This document shows positions 20,437-29,579 of a stretch of 64,000 nt of DNA, piece by piece. The notes below the pieces were generated by a model that did not search any database, was not told where the DNA came from, and saw only the letters and a list, made by a program, of their open reading frames with translations. Each line of letters opens with the position of its first letter. The stretch's first letter is position 1. The translations under genes were made by a program, and so were the position numbers. The DNA is taken from contig NZ_KI519394.1 of assembly GCF_000482385.1 (NCBI RefSeq), forward strand, positions 105,972 to 169,971. Direction: 5' to 3'. This DNA is from Nocardia sp. CNY236. GTDB lineage: Bacteria > Actinomycetota > Actinomycetes > Mycobacteriales > Mycobacteriaceae.

Positions 20437-21317
20437 TACTTGTACTCCTTCGCAACATCGACGATGAGGGCTCGACTATCCGCCTCATCCAGCGCCAACC
20501 GATCCAGTTCGACGCAAGCATGACGGTACTGCCCAACTTCGTGCGCCTTTTCAAGGTACAGGTCGCCCAAGAAGCCCTGCACATACACCACAGGCGGCAT
20601 CGTCAATTCTGCCGTCGGATGCGGCGGGAACTCCAACAACACAAAAGTACCGATGAGAAGTGGACGGTATGCTCCAGTCGCTGTAGGCACTATACGAACC
20701 GAAACTTTCGGGAGCTGAGCAACTTCAACCATATGGTTGAGTTGAGCTGCCATGATCCGGCAATTGCCGACCGTACGCCGGAGCGCAGACTCGTCGATCA
20801 GGGCGTTCATGCACAGTGGGTTCGCTTCACTCGTCAACCGCAGTCGCCGGTTCAGGCCAACCTGCAACATGCGCTCGACATCGGCGGTGCGCTTGTTCGG
20901 AAACTCGGTCCAGATGAGTGCTCTTTTGTATTCCTCGGTGTGCAGGAGGCCCGGTAAGAAGGTCGTCTGGTAGGAAGTGATTCGACTCGCCGCGTCTTCG
21001 AGTCTGACGAACAATCCGAAATCCTTGGGGATCGCGTCATCAGTGAACGACTGCCACCAACCCCTCGCTCCTTTCGTCTCCTTGACCAGCTCCAGTACCA
21101 CCTGGGTCTCTTTTTCGCTGGCACCATACAGCTGGCAAAGTCTCTCGATGAGAACCGGGTTGAAGCGGACCGGCTGGCCGGTCTCCATCTTCCAGACCGT
21201 GGAGCGCCCCACGGCTATAGCCTTTGCAGCGTTGTCCCTGGTGAGGTCGGATCGCTCGCGCAGACTCTCCAGCTGCAGGCCCAGCAGTCGTCGGGCGATC
21301 GTGGAATCAGTTGCCAT
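20436..21317 (-). CDS. XRE-family regulator with DUF5753 (Scr1-like) domain
   Basis: The protein of 293 aa has an N-terminal helix-turn-helix (LTRDNAAKAIAVGRSTVWKM, about residues 25-50). A long C-terminal DUF5753 domain follows, with YQTTFLPGLLHTEEYKRAL and the VRIVPTATGAYRPLLIGTF segment. It is coupled to the downstream DUF397 gene by a one-base overlap. I use the ATG at 21317 (MATDSTIARRL); an upstream start at 21344 is possible. It is divergent from small orphan genes across a short AT-richer promoter region. Confidence 0.92.
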   Translation of the reverse strand: MATDSTIARRLLGLQLESLRERSDLTRDNAAKAIAVGRSTVWKMETGQPVRFNPVLIERLCQLYGASEKETQVVLELVKETKGARGWWQSFTDDAIPKDFGLFVRLEDAASRITSYQTTFLPGLLHTEEYKRALIWTEFPNKRTADVERMLQVGLNRRLRLTSEANPLCMNALIDESALRRTVGNCRIMAAQLNHMVEVAQLPKVSVRIVPTATGAYRPLLIGTFVLLEFPPHPTAELTMPPVVYVQGFLGDLYLEKAHEVGQYRHACVELDRLALDEADSRALIVDVAKEYK

Positions 21318-21431
21318 ATCACACTTCCGATGGCGTTGTTTCAACTAGGACAGTGATCAGAACCAAACTAAAACAAGGCCCGATTTTCAGAGACGTTTTC
21401 ACTGAAACAGTGGCAAGTAGGGCGGTGCGCA

Positions 21432-21686
21432 GTGTCTTCTTGGTATGCGCCCGGATGGAAGCACGACACCCTCACCGTGTTGCTCGTTATTCGCGTTGCC
21501 GCGCAAGGGGAATACCGGAAGCCGGACGCGCCATTCATCCCTCGGATTGGAGATGAGGACCTCATGCACTACAACAACCATGTCATTGCCGGATGCCCCG
21601 CGAGTGGCCGATTGCTCATGGTGGCGATCGGCGTGCCTATTGCGGACACCCCCTCACAATGCAGTCTGGTGGTGGCCGATGGATGA
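21432..21686 (+). CDS. small hypothetical protein
   Basis: An 84-aa frame starting with GTG reads MSSWYAPGWKHDTLTVLLVI...PRIGDEDLMHYNNHVIAG. It overlaps the next gene by 8 bp. No family is recognised. The three overlapping plus-strand genes here (21432-22636) look like one transcript divergent from the Scr1-type regulator. The start is uncertain. Confidence 0.45.
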   Translation: MSSWYAPGWKHDTLTVLLVIRVAAQGEYRKPDAPFIPRIGDEDLMHYNNHVIAGCPASGRLLMVAIGVPIADTPSQCSLVVADG

Positions 21687-22035
21687 GCGCGATTCACAAC
21701 CGAGTGTGTGGCTGCTGGCCCGGCTTGCGCACGCGCTGCGGGTAATGCCCTATACGCAGGTAGATTTCGAACAACAGCCATTGCCCGAACAGGCCGTCGG
21801 ATGGTTGCAGCGAGACGACGGTGCATGGAGCCCGGTCTACGCGGATGGGCTGGTGGGTCCAGAGCTTTCGTGGGCGCAAATGTTAGCTGCCACAGGCGAA
21901 GACATCGGTGATGTCATCGAATCGCTTATCGAAGCCGGCCTCATCGATACGAACCCCCACCAGGACAGTACGCCCTACCCGATCATAGGCGGCATGGCCG
22001 AAAGACCAACCGATCACGACACCTCGAGGGGTTGA
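21679..22035 (+). CDS. hypothetical protein, helical
   Basis: The 118-aa protein begins MDERDSQPSVWLLARLAHAL with an ATG overlapping the upstream stop. It contains LPEQAVGWLQRDDGAW and LAATGEDIGDVIESLIEAGLI, an acidic helical region that could be a small protein-interaction module. No family is recognised. It ends one base before the next gene starts. Confidence 0.5.
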   Translation: MDERDSQPSVWLLARLAHALRVMPYTQVDFEQQPLPEQAVGWLQRDDGAWSPVYADGLVGPELSWAQMLAATGEDIGDVIESLIEAGLIDTNPHQDSTPYPIIGGMAERPTDHDTSRG

Positions 22036-22036
22036 C

Positions 22037-22636
22037 ATGCCACTGACCCCGCCCCAAGCAGAAACACTCGCCGCGCTCGCGGCAGCGCACCCCGGGGCGT
22101 CACTGACCGTCGCGCAGCTACGCGCGCGCACCAGACGTGCGGAATCGACCCTGCGGGCAGCATTACGCGCCCTCACCGCCACCGGATTCACCAGGGCCAC
22201 ACCCAGCGGATGGCAGATCACCCCGCGCGGACGGGCATTGCTACGCACCCGCGCCTACCGCCGATACCGCCCGCACCCTGGACACAACCGACCCACGAGA
22301 CCCACAACCATGACCACGAAACCAATCGCTATCGGCTACCTCCGCCGCGACATATCCGGCATCTCGCAGAACTGGCACGAAATCCAGATCCGCAGCCTCG
22401 CACAACGACTCGGCTACACACTGTCCAAGACGATCGTGTTCGGGACACGCACTGACGATCCCGTCACGCAATTGATCACCGCCGCGCGCAACGCCGCCGC
22501 CCGAGCAGTCATCACGCCATGCCTTCGGCATTTCTCCTCACACCTACCCACCGAACTGATCGCAGAATTCGATCTGATCACCATTACCCCCCACCACACC
22601 TACACCCGCCCGCCGCCATTTCCATTCGGCTCGTGA
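22037..22636 (+). CDS. winged-helix domain joined to a serine-recombinase-like segment
   Basis: This 199-aa protein has an N-terminal winged-helix-like region (about 1-75: LAALAAAHPGASLTVAQLRA...ALTATGFTRATPSGW). An Arg/Pro-rich linker and a C-terminal region starting MTTKPIAIGYLRRDISG follow. The second part resembles the N-terminus of serine recombinases (IGYxRxS pattern, then EIQIRSLAQRLGYTL), but the rest of a catalytic or DNA-binding domain is missing. It could be two genes, with the second starting at the internal Met. A nucleotide-level regulator or decayed recombinase are both possible. Confidence 0.5.
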   Translation: MPLTPPQAETLAALAAAHPGASLTVAQLRARTRRAESTLRAALRALTATGFTRATPSGWQITPRGRALLRTRAYRRYRPHPGHNRPTRPTTMTTKPIAIGYLRRDISGISQNWHEIQIRSLAQRLGYTLSKTIVFGTRTDDPVTQLITAARNAAARAVITPCLRHFSSHLPTELIAEFDLITITPHHTYTRPPPFPFGS

Positions 22637-22806
22637 TTACCGTCGCACGACCCCAATCGGCCCCTACGAGGATGAACAGTTTCTACCGCGTGGGCTTGGG
22701 CGACCGAACGGGAACCTCCACACCGAAACACTCGACGCTGAGCACAACGATCACGGTGCACTGGGAGGTCACTGGTCGACCTCCCGTGTTGTGGCTGTGG
22801 TAGCGG

Positions 22807-22979
22807 TCTGCTGCCGCAGTCACGGAGTCGCCGGAGCCAGCGATTGCAGCGACACAGATATACGACACCGGGACCAGCAGTTCGGGCAGTGGGGGTCTCA
22901 CCCTCTGGAGTGTGCTGGAGCTTCTGCTCGATATCATCAGCCGTTGCTTTCCGGGCATGGTCTGTTGAGTGCTACCTAG
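22807..22979 (+). repeat. 173-bp dispersed repeat, copy 1 (truncated small secreted-peptide gene)
   Basis: This stretch matches 53862-54034 in the same orientation with about nine mismatches and no gaps. It encodes the C-terminal part of the same small peptide (...TQIYDTGTSSSGSGG...FPGMVC) but has a TAG just upstream and no start or signal peptide, so it is a gene remnant. Its end CTAG coincides with the left end of the IS701-family element. The rest of 22637-22976 shows no gene. Confidence 0.85.
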
Positions 22980-24188
22980 CACGACAGTTGTATTTCGTTG
23001 TGTTACAAGGAATGTCTTCGATATCGGAGTTGTCGGGCGGAGTTCTGGTGGCGGCGGCATCGGCAGGTGGCCAGGGCGTGGGTGAGGGTGCGGGCGGGGT
23101 GGAGGACTATCGCCAGGAGACGGCGGATGTCGGCGACTGTGATTCGACCCAGCCCGCGTGGGCTTTTGGATCGGTAGCGGCGGTGACGGCGAGGAAGGCG
23201 TGGGCGAGCATGGCCAGGGTGATGTGCCGGTACCACGGTTCCCATGTGCGGACCTGGTAGTGGTCCAGGCCGCATTGGTCCTTGGCGGCCTGGAAACATT
23301 CCTCGACCGCCCTCCTGGCGCCCGCGACGGCGACGATCTGTTCGCGGGTGACGGTAGCGGGGTGAAAGCACAGGTAGTAGGCGATATCGGTGGGGTCGTC
23401 GAGGCTGCGGCGGGCCAGCAGGGTGCGGGCGAATCCGGCGGGGATGTCGCCGAAGGACGGCAGCGTGGCCCAAGCCCAGTCGTAGACGCGTTCGCCTCGC
23501 TCACCGAGCCCGGCCGACACGCGATGCCAGGCATCAGCGGGCGCGCGACCGACAAGGGTGTCCACCCGGCGACGACCATCCAGATCGTTCACGGTCTGGA
23601 TGGACCGGCACTTCCAGCACGTAGGACAGCCGGCGAGCCTCGCAGAACGACCGGAACTTGCAGGTACAGCTCTCGGTCGATCAATGCGCGCCCTGCACCG
23701 GCAGCGTAGGCGAGGAACACTCCGAGCTGGGGAGTTCTCCGCACGGCCGGCGGTGCCGGAGTATTGCCGCTGCACACCGGCGGACTTGACGCCCTTCTTC
23801 AGGAACCCGGTCTCGTCGACCACCAGCACACCATCCGGGCAAGCCAGCGCGGTCGCCACATAGGAGCGCAGCCTGTCTCGCAGTTCATCGGACTTCCACC
23901 GCGACCGGTTCAGGAAATGCTGCAGCCCGTCCGGCCCCACCACACCCGCGGCATCGGAGAGCTGCCAGGAGTTCTTGCGCTCCACCGGCGCCAGCAACCC
24001 CGTCGGATACGACGAGCCCACCGCCGCGACTCCGCCCGCCCGAACATCCCCGCGATCCCCGCGAACACCTCATCGAACGCCGCCCGCTACACCGAAACAT
24101 CCTCGGCAACAACATTATCCAACACAGACACGCAAACTACCGCACCACAGGCCCTGTTGCAGCACAACGAAATACAACTGTCGTGCTA
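22977..24188 (-). mobile_element. decayed IS701-family insertion sequence (about 1.2 kb) with intact inverted repeats
   Basis: The ends are near-perfect inverted repeats: TAGCACGACAGTTGTATTTC... on the left and its complement ending ...ACAACTGTCGTGCTA on the right (about 26 bp exact, then two mismatches). CTAG/CTAA flanks fit the YTAR-type target of IS701. Inside, on the minus strand, transposase fragments are readable: LVVDETGFLKKGVKSAGVQRQYSGTAG (DDE_5 region; only part quoted), QLGVFLAYAAGAGRALIDREL, DIAYYLCFHPA and AVEECFQAAKDQCGLD. They occupy different frames with breaks near 24030, 23740 and 23580. The transposase is therefore a pseudogene, though the ends could still be moved in trans. 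Confidence 0.9.
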
Positions 24189-25556
24189 AGACGCCCGCGT
24201 CCCCAGAGCGGTGCGGGCGCGGACCCGTAGTCGCAGGCCGGTGGGGCTGAGGGCGAGCGCGGGCTTCAGCACCAGGGGCGCGTCCGGGACCAGCTCGACC
24301 TGCCAGCGTGCGAAGATCCCGGCGAACGCCAGCATTGCCTCGGTCTGCCCGAAGACGTCGCCGATGCATTTACGCGCTCCCGCGCCGAACATGATCAGGT
24401 TCCGGCGGTCCGACTTCGCGCCGTCGATCCAGCGGTCCGGGTCGAAGCGGTCGGCATCGTCGTAGGTGTCGCTGCGGCGATGGATCAGGTGCGGGCAGTA
24501 CGCCACCGACGTACCGGCGGGCAGGTGGTGGCCGCCCAGTTCGGTGTCGACGGTGACTACGCGGGCAAAAATCCAGGCCGGCGAGTGCAATCGCAGGGTT
24601 TCGGTGATGATTCCGCTGGTCAGCTTCAGTTCCCGCAGGCGCTCGTGACCGGGATGGCTGTCCGCGGGCACGGAGTCGACCTCGTCGTGCAATCGGTCCT
24701 GCAAGTCCGGCCGCCCGGCCACGACATAGAGGGCCCAGGACAGTGACCCGGCGACGGTCTCGGTGCCCGCGATGAAGATCGTCACCAGCTGGTCGACGAC
24801 TTCCGCGTTCGTCAGGCCACGATTCTCGCAGCCAGCCGACTCTCCCTCGGCGGCTTCGGCGGTCAGAAGCGCCGAAAGGAAGTCACCGTAATCGTTTCCG
24901 CTGACTCGGCGTTCGACCACGATCTCCTCCAGCAGCGTGCGCAGCTGTCGGTTGATCTCATCGAATCGCCGATTCGCCGGAGTCGGCAGCCGAAGCAACG
25001 CGGGCGGCGTGATCGTGCGGCGAGTGGCTGCGGCCATCACGAACTCGATCAGTTCGATGATCCGAGCCCGCCGGTCGGACGAGATCGCGTTGGAGAACAT
25101 CGCATTTGTCAGCACCCGGGACGTGATCACCTCCATCTCGTGCTGCACATCCAGGATCTGCCCGTCCGCCCACGTTTCCGTGACCGCGGCGATCTGCTCG
25201 TTCATCACGTCTATGTACCCGGCGAACCGCTCGGAGCGGAAGACCGGCTGAATGGCACGCCGCTGTCGCCGGTGATCCTTGTGGGCGCAGGTCGCGAGAC
25301 CGTTGCCGAGGAACTCCCGGATCCGGTCGATGATCGGCCCGCCCTTGTCGAACGTCCGATCGTCCAGCAGCACCTCGCGGGTCAGATCCGGACTGCACAC
25401 CAGCACAATGGGTTTCGTGGCGATACGGATCTGGACCAGGCCGTCGTGCTCGGCCAGCGACTTCACGAACGTGTACGGATCGCGCATCAGATGCGGTAGG
25501 TGACCCACGAGCGGAAGGCTGCCCGACGCAACCGGAATCGACTCTAGTGCCTTCAT
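24186..25556 (-). CDS. cytochrome P450 (first of two)
   Basis: This 456-aa P450 has all hallmarks: I-helix IFIAGTETVAGS (acid-alcohol pair), ExxR in ETLRLHSP, and haem loop FGAGARKCIGDVFG. It resembles bacterial P450s that hydroxylate terpenoids or fatty acyl chains (AGTET, LPAGTSVAYCPHLIHRR), but the substrate is not readable. ATG at 25556 is preceded by GGAGGGAAC. Its TAG stop lies exactly in the end/target sequence of the IS701-family element, so its last residues may have been altered by that insertion. It is the last gene of the ubiA-started transcript. Confidence 0.93.
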   Translation of the reverse strand: MKALESIPVASGSLPLVGHLPHLMRDPYTFVKSLAEHDGLVQIRIATKPIVLVCSPDLTREVLLDDRTFDKGGPIIDRIREFLGNGLATCAHKDHRRQRRAIQPVFRSERFAGYIDVMNEQIAAVTETWADGQILDVQHEMEVITSRVLTNAMFSNAISSDRRARIIELIEFVMAAATRRTITPPALLRLPTPANRRFDEINRQLRTLLEEIVVERRVSGNDYGDFLSALLTAEAAEGESAGCENRGLTNAEVVDQLVTIFIAGTETVAGSLSWALYVVAGRPDLQDRLHDEVDSVPADSHPGHERLRELKLTSGIITETLRLHSPAWIFARVVTVDTELGGHHLPAGTSVAYCPHLIHRRSDTYDDADRFDPDRWIDGAKSDRRNLIMFGAGARKCIGDVFGQTEAMLAFAGIFARWQVELVPDAPLVLKPALALSPTGLRLRVRARTALGTRAS

Positions 25557-25582
25557 GTTCCCTCCGATTCGGTGGTGATTTC

Positions 25583-26443
25583 TTACTGGAACCGCTTCTC
25601 GATCGCCTGCGCGATCGTGTCGGATGCATACTCCTGGATGAACTGCCGCGCAGTGGGCAACTCGACCACCTCAAGATCGGTGAAGGTGTCGCGTATGCGC
25701 GGAATGCAGTCCTTCGGCCGGTACACCAGGTCCTTCATGCCCCACACCAGCAACGTCGGTTTGTCGGCGAGCAGGGCGGGCACGTCGCGGGAGAGCTGGT
25801 CCAGCAGCGGCCGGGCGTCACGAATCTGCTTGGCGATCACGCCGAGTCCCCGGCGGGCTTCGGCGCTGGGCTGCACCGCGCGATAGTGCTCGGTCTCGGC
25901 CGGACCGATCGTGCGCCCCAGTTCGCTGAGCAGCACCCGCTCCACGAGGAAGTTCCGCTCCAGGATCTGCCGCTGCATCAGGCCGGTTCGGATGACCCGG
26001 CTGAACACCTGATTCGCCAGCACCTCGGGCGGCCAGAACAGGGTGTTGCCGAGCACGATGCCGCGCACCCGGTCCACGCGGGTGGTGGCCGCGCCCAAAC
26101 CGATGGGCCCACCCCAGTCGTGCCCCATCACCACGAAGTCGTCGAGCCCCAGGTGGTCGATGAGTTCGCCGAGCACGGCGGTGTGCCCGGCGACTGTGAA
26201 GCCGAACTCCGCTGGGCGTTCGGACAATCCGAAACCGAGATAGTCGACGGCGATGCAGCGGTAGCGGCCGCGCAGTTCCTTCACGATGTCGCGGTAGATG
26301 AAGCTCCAAGTCGGAACGCCGTGGCAGAACAGGATCGTCGGACCGGAGCCCTCGTCGATGTAGTGGATCCGGCCGGCAGACGAGTCGAACCACCGGGATT
26401 CGAAGGGGTACAGATTCTTGTCGGGAACGAAGTCGATCAGCAT
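25583..26443 (-). CDS. alpha/beta hydrolase, haloalkane-dehalogenase-like, with catalytic His apparently replaced
   Basis: This 286-aa protein has the oxyanion motif HGVPTWSF, the nucleophile elbow GHDWGGPIG (Asp109 followed by Trp, the dehalogenase pattern) and VWGMKDLVYRP for the acid region. Where relatives have the catalytic base in xGHFxQED, this protein reads ARQFIQEY (Gln267; codon CAG). If the alignment is right the enzyme lacks the general base and would form but not release an alkyl-enzyme ester, or do different chemistry. ATG at 26443 follows GAGGTTCCC. A long open frame upstream belongs to the MFS remnant, not to this protein. Confidence 0.85.
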   Translation of the reverse strand: MLIDFVPDKNLYPFESRWFDSSAGRIHYIDEGSGPTILFCHGVPTWSFIYRDIVKELRGRYRCIAVDYLGFGLSERPAEFGFTVAGHTAVLGELIDHLGLDDFVVMGHDWGGPIGLGAATTRVDRVRGIVLGNTLFWPPEVLANQVFSRVIRTGLMQRQILERNFLVERVLLSELGRTIGPAETEHYRAVQPSAEARRGLGVIAKQIRDARPLLDQLSRDVPALLADKPTLLVWGMKDLVYRPKDCIPRIRDTFTDLEVVELPTARQFIQEYASDTIAQAIEKRFQ

Positions 26444-26471
26444 GGGAACCTCTCTACGGTTGGGGGACGGA

Positions 26472-27582
26472 TCACATGCGCGCCGCGGCGGCAGAGTCGT
26501 CGGACCTGGGCGCCGGGTCCAGGTTCCGGACGCGGACCATGATCGCGACCACGATTGCCGCAAGCCCGAACCATGCTGTACCCCAGTAGAATACGGAGCC
26601 ATAGCCATGGATCGCGGCGCGGTCGGGCAGACTCGGGTCGGACGGATGATTGCGCACGTACCGGGTGGAAGCCTGGACCGCGATGGTGGTGAGCAGCGCG
26701 GTTCCGATCGAGGCGCCGATCGCTGCACCGCGTTCAACAGACCGCTGGCCACGCCGGCGTCCTCCTCGCCGATCCCGTACAGCGCGGTGGCCTGCATGGC
26801 CACGAAGATCTGCGCCATGCCGAGCGCGATGACAACCAGCGCGGGAAGCACCGCGAACCAATAGGATTGGCCCACCCGCAACTGCGCCAGGTAGATCAGG
26901 CCACCCGCCCCGAACAGCGAGCCGACCAGCAACAGCACCCGTGGACCGGCCTTGGGCAGCAGGGCGCTAGTCACACCCGCGGACAGCACGATACCGAACG
27001 GGAACGGCAGGAGGGCGACTCCGGCCTTCAACGGCGAATACCCCAGCGTCTGCTGGAAATAGCAGCTCAGGAACAGGAACACCGCGTACATGGCGACCGG
27101 CGCCAGCAGCGCGAGCAAGAACGCGCCAGCTTGGTTGAGCGTCCCCGCAATATGCAGGGGCAGAAGTAGATTAACGACAAGGGCCTCGATCGAGAGGAAA
27201 GCCGCCAGCAGGCAGACGCCGACCGCCAGCAGCGCGACGGTGCTGGCCGCGGCCCAACCGACCTGCGCGGCGCGATTGAAGCCGTTGACGATGCTGACCA
27301 GTCCCGCGGTCACGAACACGACGCCCGGCAGGTCGTAGCCGGCTGCCTGCCGCAGCGGCACGTCCCGCACGACGACCAGCAGCGCCGCCGCGGTGGCCAG
27401 CGCGACCGGAATGTTCACCAACAGGCACCAGCGCCAGGACACGTACTGCGTCAACGCTCCGCCCGCGATGAGCCCGAGCGCGAACCCGGCCCCGGACACG
27501 CCTCCGAAGACGGCGAAAGCTTTCGCCCGCTCCTGTGCCGCGGTGAAGGTCGGTCGGACGACGCCGCATGTTGTTCGGACAT
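26472..27582 (-). pseudogene. MFS (DHA2/EmrB-type) exporter, broken by internal deletion and frameshift
   Basis: Readable pieces are the start MSEQHAASSDRP (ATG at 27582), then, in another frame, QERAKAFAVFGGVSGAGFAL...SWRWCLLVNIP and later transmembrane segments to GIGEEDAGVASGLLNAV. A further frame change near 26733 leads to AAIGASIGTALLTTIAV...AAARM and the stop. About 120 residues (the first four helices) that should lie between the first two pieces are missing, with the junction near 27545. DHA2 exporters normally have 14 helices. The gene is almost certainly non-functional unless the assembly is wrong. It would have been the cluster's efflux or self-resistance pump. Confidence 0.85.
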
Positions 27583-27600
27583 GAACCTCACCCTTATCTC

Positions 27601-28419
27601 TCAGCTTCCTGCCACTACGCGATGGTTGGAGCCGCGCCCGGGCAGCCGGCTCGCCAAGAAATCCACGGCAGACCCCAGTGCGCCGATCACCAGGATGATG
27701 GCGACAACCTGGTTGTAGGCCAGCTGATCTCGGGCATTCAGGATCTGATACCCCAGACCTGATCTGACCCCGAGCATCTCCGCAGGCACCAGCACGATCC
27801 AGGCGGTACCCAGCCCCAGACGGAGTCCGGTCCGCACGTGATCGCGGACGGCCGGAATGATCACGACCCGCAGTAGTTCTATGCGGGTCGCATGAAACGA
27901 TCGGGCCACGTCCAGGAAACCCCGATCGATGGCATGCACCCCTGAGACGGTATTGAGCAGAATCGGCCAGACGGCAGCGGCCGCGACCAGGAAGTAGACC
28001 GGTTGATTGCCGATGCCGAACACGGCGATGGCGATCGGCGTCCAGGACAACGGCGAGATCATGCGCAGGAACTGAACGACGGGCGCGGCGGCCCGCTCGA
28101 CCCGCGTGCTCAGACCGATGAGCAGCCCCGCCGGCACCGCGATCACCGTCGCGACGGCCAGGCCGATCACCAAGCGCCACAGGCTGATCGCCGCATCCGA
28201 GACCAGCACCCCGCGGTGATACAGATCAGCGACGGCCGGCAGCACCCGCTGCGGGGCGGTTTGGCGCAGCAGCGAATGCTCTGGCGACAACACCGAAGTC
28301 GCCAGCCACCAGAGCAGCACGGTGAGGGCGACGGCCGCCCCCGGCGGCCAGAGCTTGGCGAGCGCCGATCGGGCCGTGTCACCGGGACTGCGGCGGGATC
28401 GAACGATGGTAGAAGTCAC
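27601..28419 (-). CDS. ABC transporter permease, SsuC/TauC/NrtB family
   Basis: The 272-aa permease has about six transmembrane helices (WPPGAAVALTVLLWWLATSV... to AIILVIGALGSAVDF) and the inner-membrane coupling motif region RVVIIPAVRDHVRTGLRLGLGTAW (EAA-loop position; only part is typical). The GTG start overlaps the stop of the binding-protein gene by four bases (GTGA), showing translational coupling. It forms an importer with the two upstream genes. Substrates of this family are nitrate, sulfonates, taurine or pyrimidine precursors; this one is unknown. Confidence 0.9.
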   Translation of the reverse strand: MTSTIVRSRRSPGDTARSALAKLWPPGAAVALTVLLWWLATSVLSPEHSLLRQTAPQRVLPAVADLYHRGVLVSDAAISLWRLVIGLAVATVIAVPAGLLIGLSTRVERAAAPVVQFLRMISPLSWTPIAIAVFGIGNQPVYFLVAAAAVWPILLNTVSGVHAIDRGFLDVARSFHATRIELLRVVIIPAVRDHVRTGLRLGLGTAWIVLVPAEMLGVRSGLGYQILNARDQLAYNQVVAIILVIGALGSAVDFLASRLPGRGSNHRVVAGS

Positions 28420-29579
28420 AGCGGTTGCACCTGTTCGGCTCTGGAGAGGTCTGCAGGCAGCCCAAAGGCTCGGTTTCCTCCTCGCGCGGCAATTGAATTC
28501 AGCACAAAGCTGTCGTCGACCAGCCCCCGGTGCGCCGTGGCCGGATCCAGGTCGTCGAGAAAGCGGCGGTCCCCGTCGACCACGGTGTCGTGCATGGACT
28601 CGACCAGCTTTCGGGTGAACCCGGGATAGGGATAGGGCTGGAATCCCACCAGCTGCGGCAACCACTCCGGGTGGCGCAACGGGCAGGGCGGCTTCGGGTA
28701 GGTCAGCGCCGTGCGCACCGCTGGAAGTTGCTGGGGCAGATACCTTCCCGCAGTCAACGCGGTCGCGGCCCGATCACGATCGGCGGTGATCCGCAGCTGC
28801 GCGGCGACCACCGCGTCCATCACCGACTGCACCGCGCTCGGCCGCTGGGCGATCACGTCGTCCCGGGTCACCAGGACACAGCAGGCGTGTTCGCGCCAGA
28901 CGTCGCCCAGGAAGGTGTGGATCCGTCCGATGTTCTTGATCTGGGCGATGGCATTGAACGGATCGGCCACCACGTAGCCCGCGATCGACCGATTCGCCAG
29001 GGCGGGGACCATATCCGACGGGCTCATGACGATGAGTTCGACGGTGCGCCGGGACCGCGACGCGCTGCGCCGGACCACCGGCGTGATGTCGTGTGCCCGC
29101 AGCATCTGCTGCACGATGATGTTGTGGATCGACCACCAAAAGGGGATGGCGACCTGGGATCCGGCCAGCTGGTCGAGATCGGTGATGTCCGGGGCGACCG
29201 TGAGCGCGGAGCCATTGGTGTGATTCCAGCCCAGCATCCGCACCCCGGCGCCGAGCACACGCTGCAGTTGCAGGGCCATCGGCATCAGCAAATGCGCGAC
29301 GTCGATCTGACGGGAGACGAACGCCTCCGCCAGCGCGGCCCAACTCCGGAACAGAACGGGTTTGCCGGCGCTCACCTCGGCGGAGTAGAGGCCCGCGGCG
29401 TGCGCGATCAGCAAGGGTGCGGCGTCGGTGATCGGCAGATACCCCACGCGCAGGGCACTCTCGTGCCGCCGCCCGGCGGTCGCCGCGCTGCGCGCCAGGT
29501 CCGCCGAGCCGAAAAGCCCTGCGGCGACGGTGAGTCCGGTCGCGCCGGCCAGCAGGTGCCGCCTCGAGATCTCGGTCAA
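28416..29579 (-). CDS. Tat-exported ABC substrate-binding protein, SsuA/NMT1-like
   Basis: This 387-aa protein starts with a twin-arginine signal (SRRHLLAGATGLTVAAGLFG). It continues as a type II periplasmic-binding protein: LRVGYLPITDAAPLLIAHAAGLY, AEAFVSRQIDVAHLLMPMAL, SQVAIPFWWSIHNIIVQQML and IAGYVVADPFNAIAQI, the pattern of sulfonate/nitrate-type binding proteins. The TTG start overlaps the ATPase stop (TTGA). The double Arg-Arg suggests folding before export or a bound cofactor. The ligand is unknown. Confidence 0.88.
   Translation of the reverse strand: MTEISRRHLLAGATGLTVAAGLFGSADLARSAATAGRRHESALRVGYLPITDAAPLLIAHAAGLYSAEVSAGKPVLFRSWAALAEAFVSRQIDVAHLLMPMALQLQRVLGAGVRMLGWNHTNGSALTVAPDITDLDQLAGSQVAIPFWWSIHNIIVQQMLRAHDITPVVRRSASRSRRTVELIVMSPSDMVPALANRSIAGYVVADPFNAIAQIKNIGRIHTFLGDVWREHACCVLVTRDDVIAQRPSAVQSVMDAVVAAQLRITADRDRAATALTAGRYLPQQLPAVRTALTYPKPPCPLRHPEWLPQLVGFQPYPYPGFTRKLVESMHDTVVDGDRRFLDDLDPATAHRGLVDDSFVLNSIAARGGNRAFGLPADLSRAEQVQPL

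Noticed and set aside
22683-23579. 298-codon minus-strand ORF through the repeat and IS701
   Set aside because: It mixes non-coding repeat and out-of-frame transposase; no domain character.
26444-28180. 865-aa MFS-hydrolase fusion frame
   Set aside because: The frame joins antisense-like permease sequence, a frameshifted MFS and the hydrolase; the hydrolase has its own start and ribosome-binding site at 26443.
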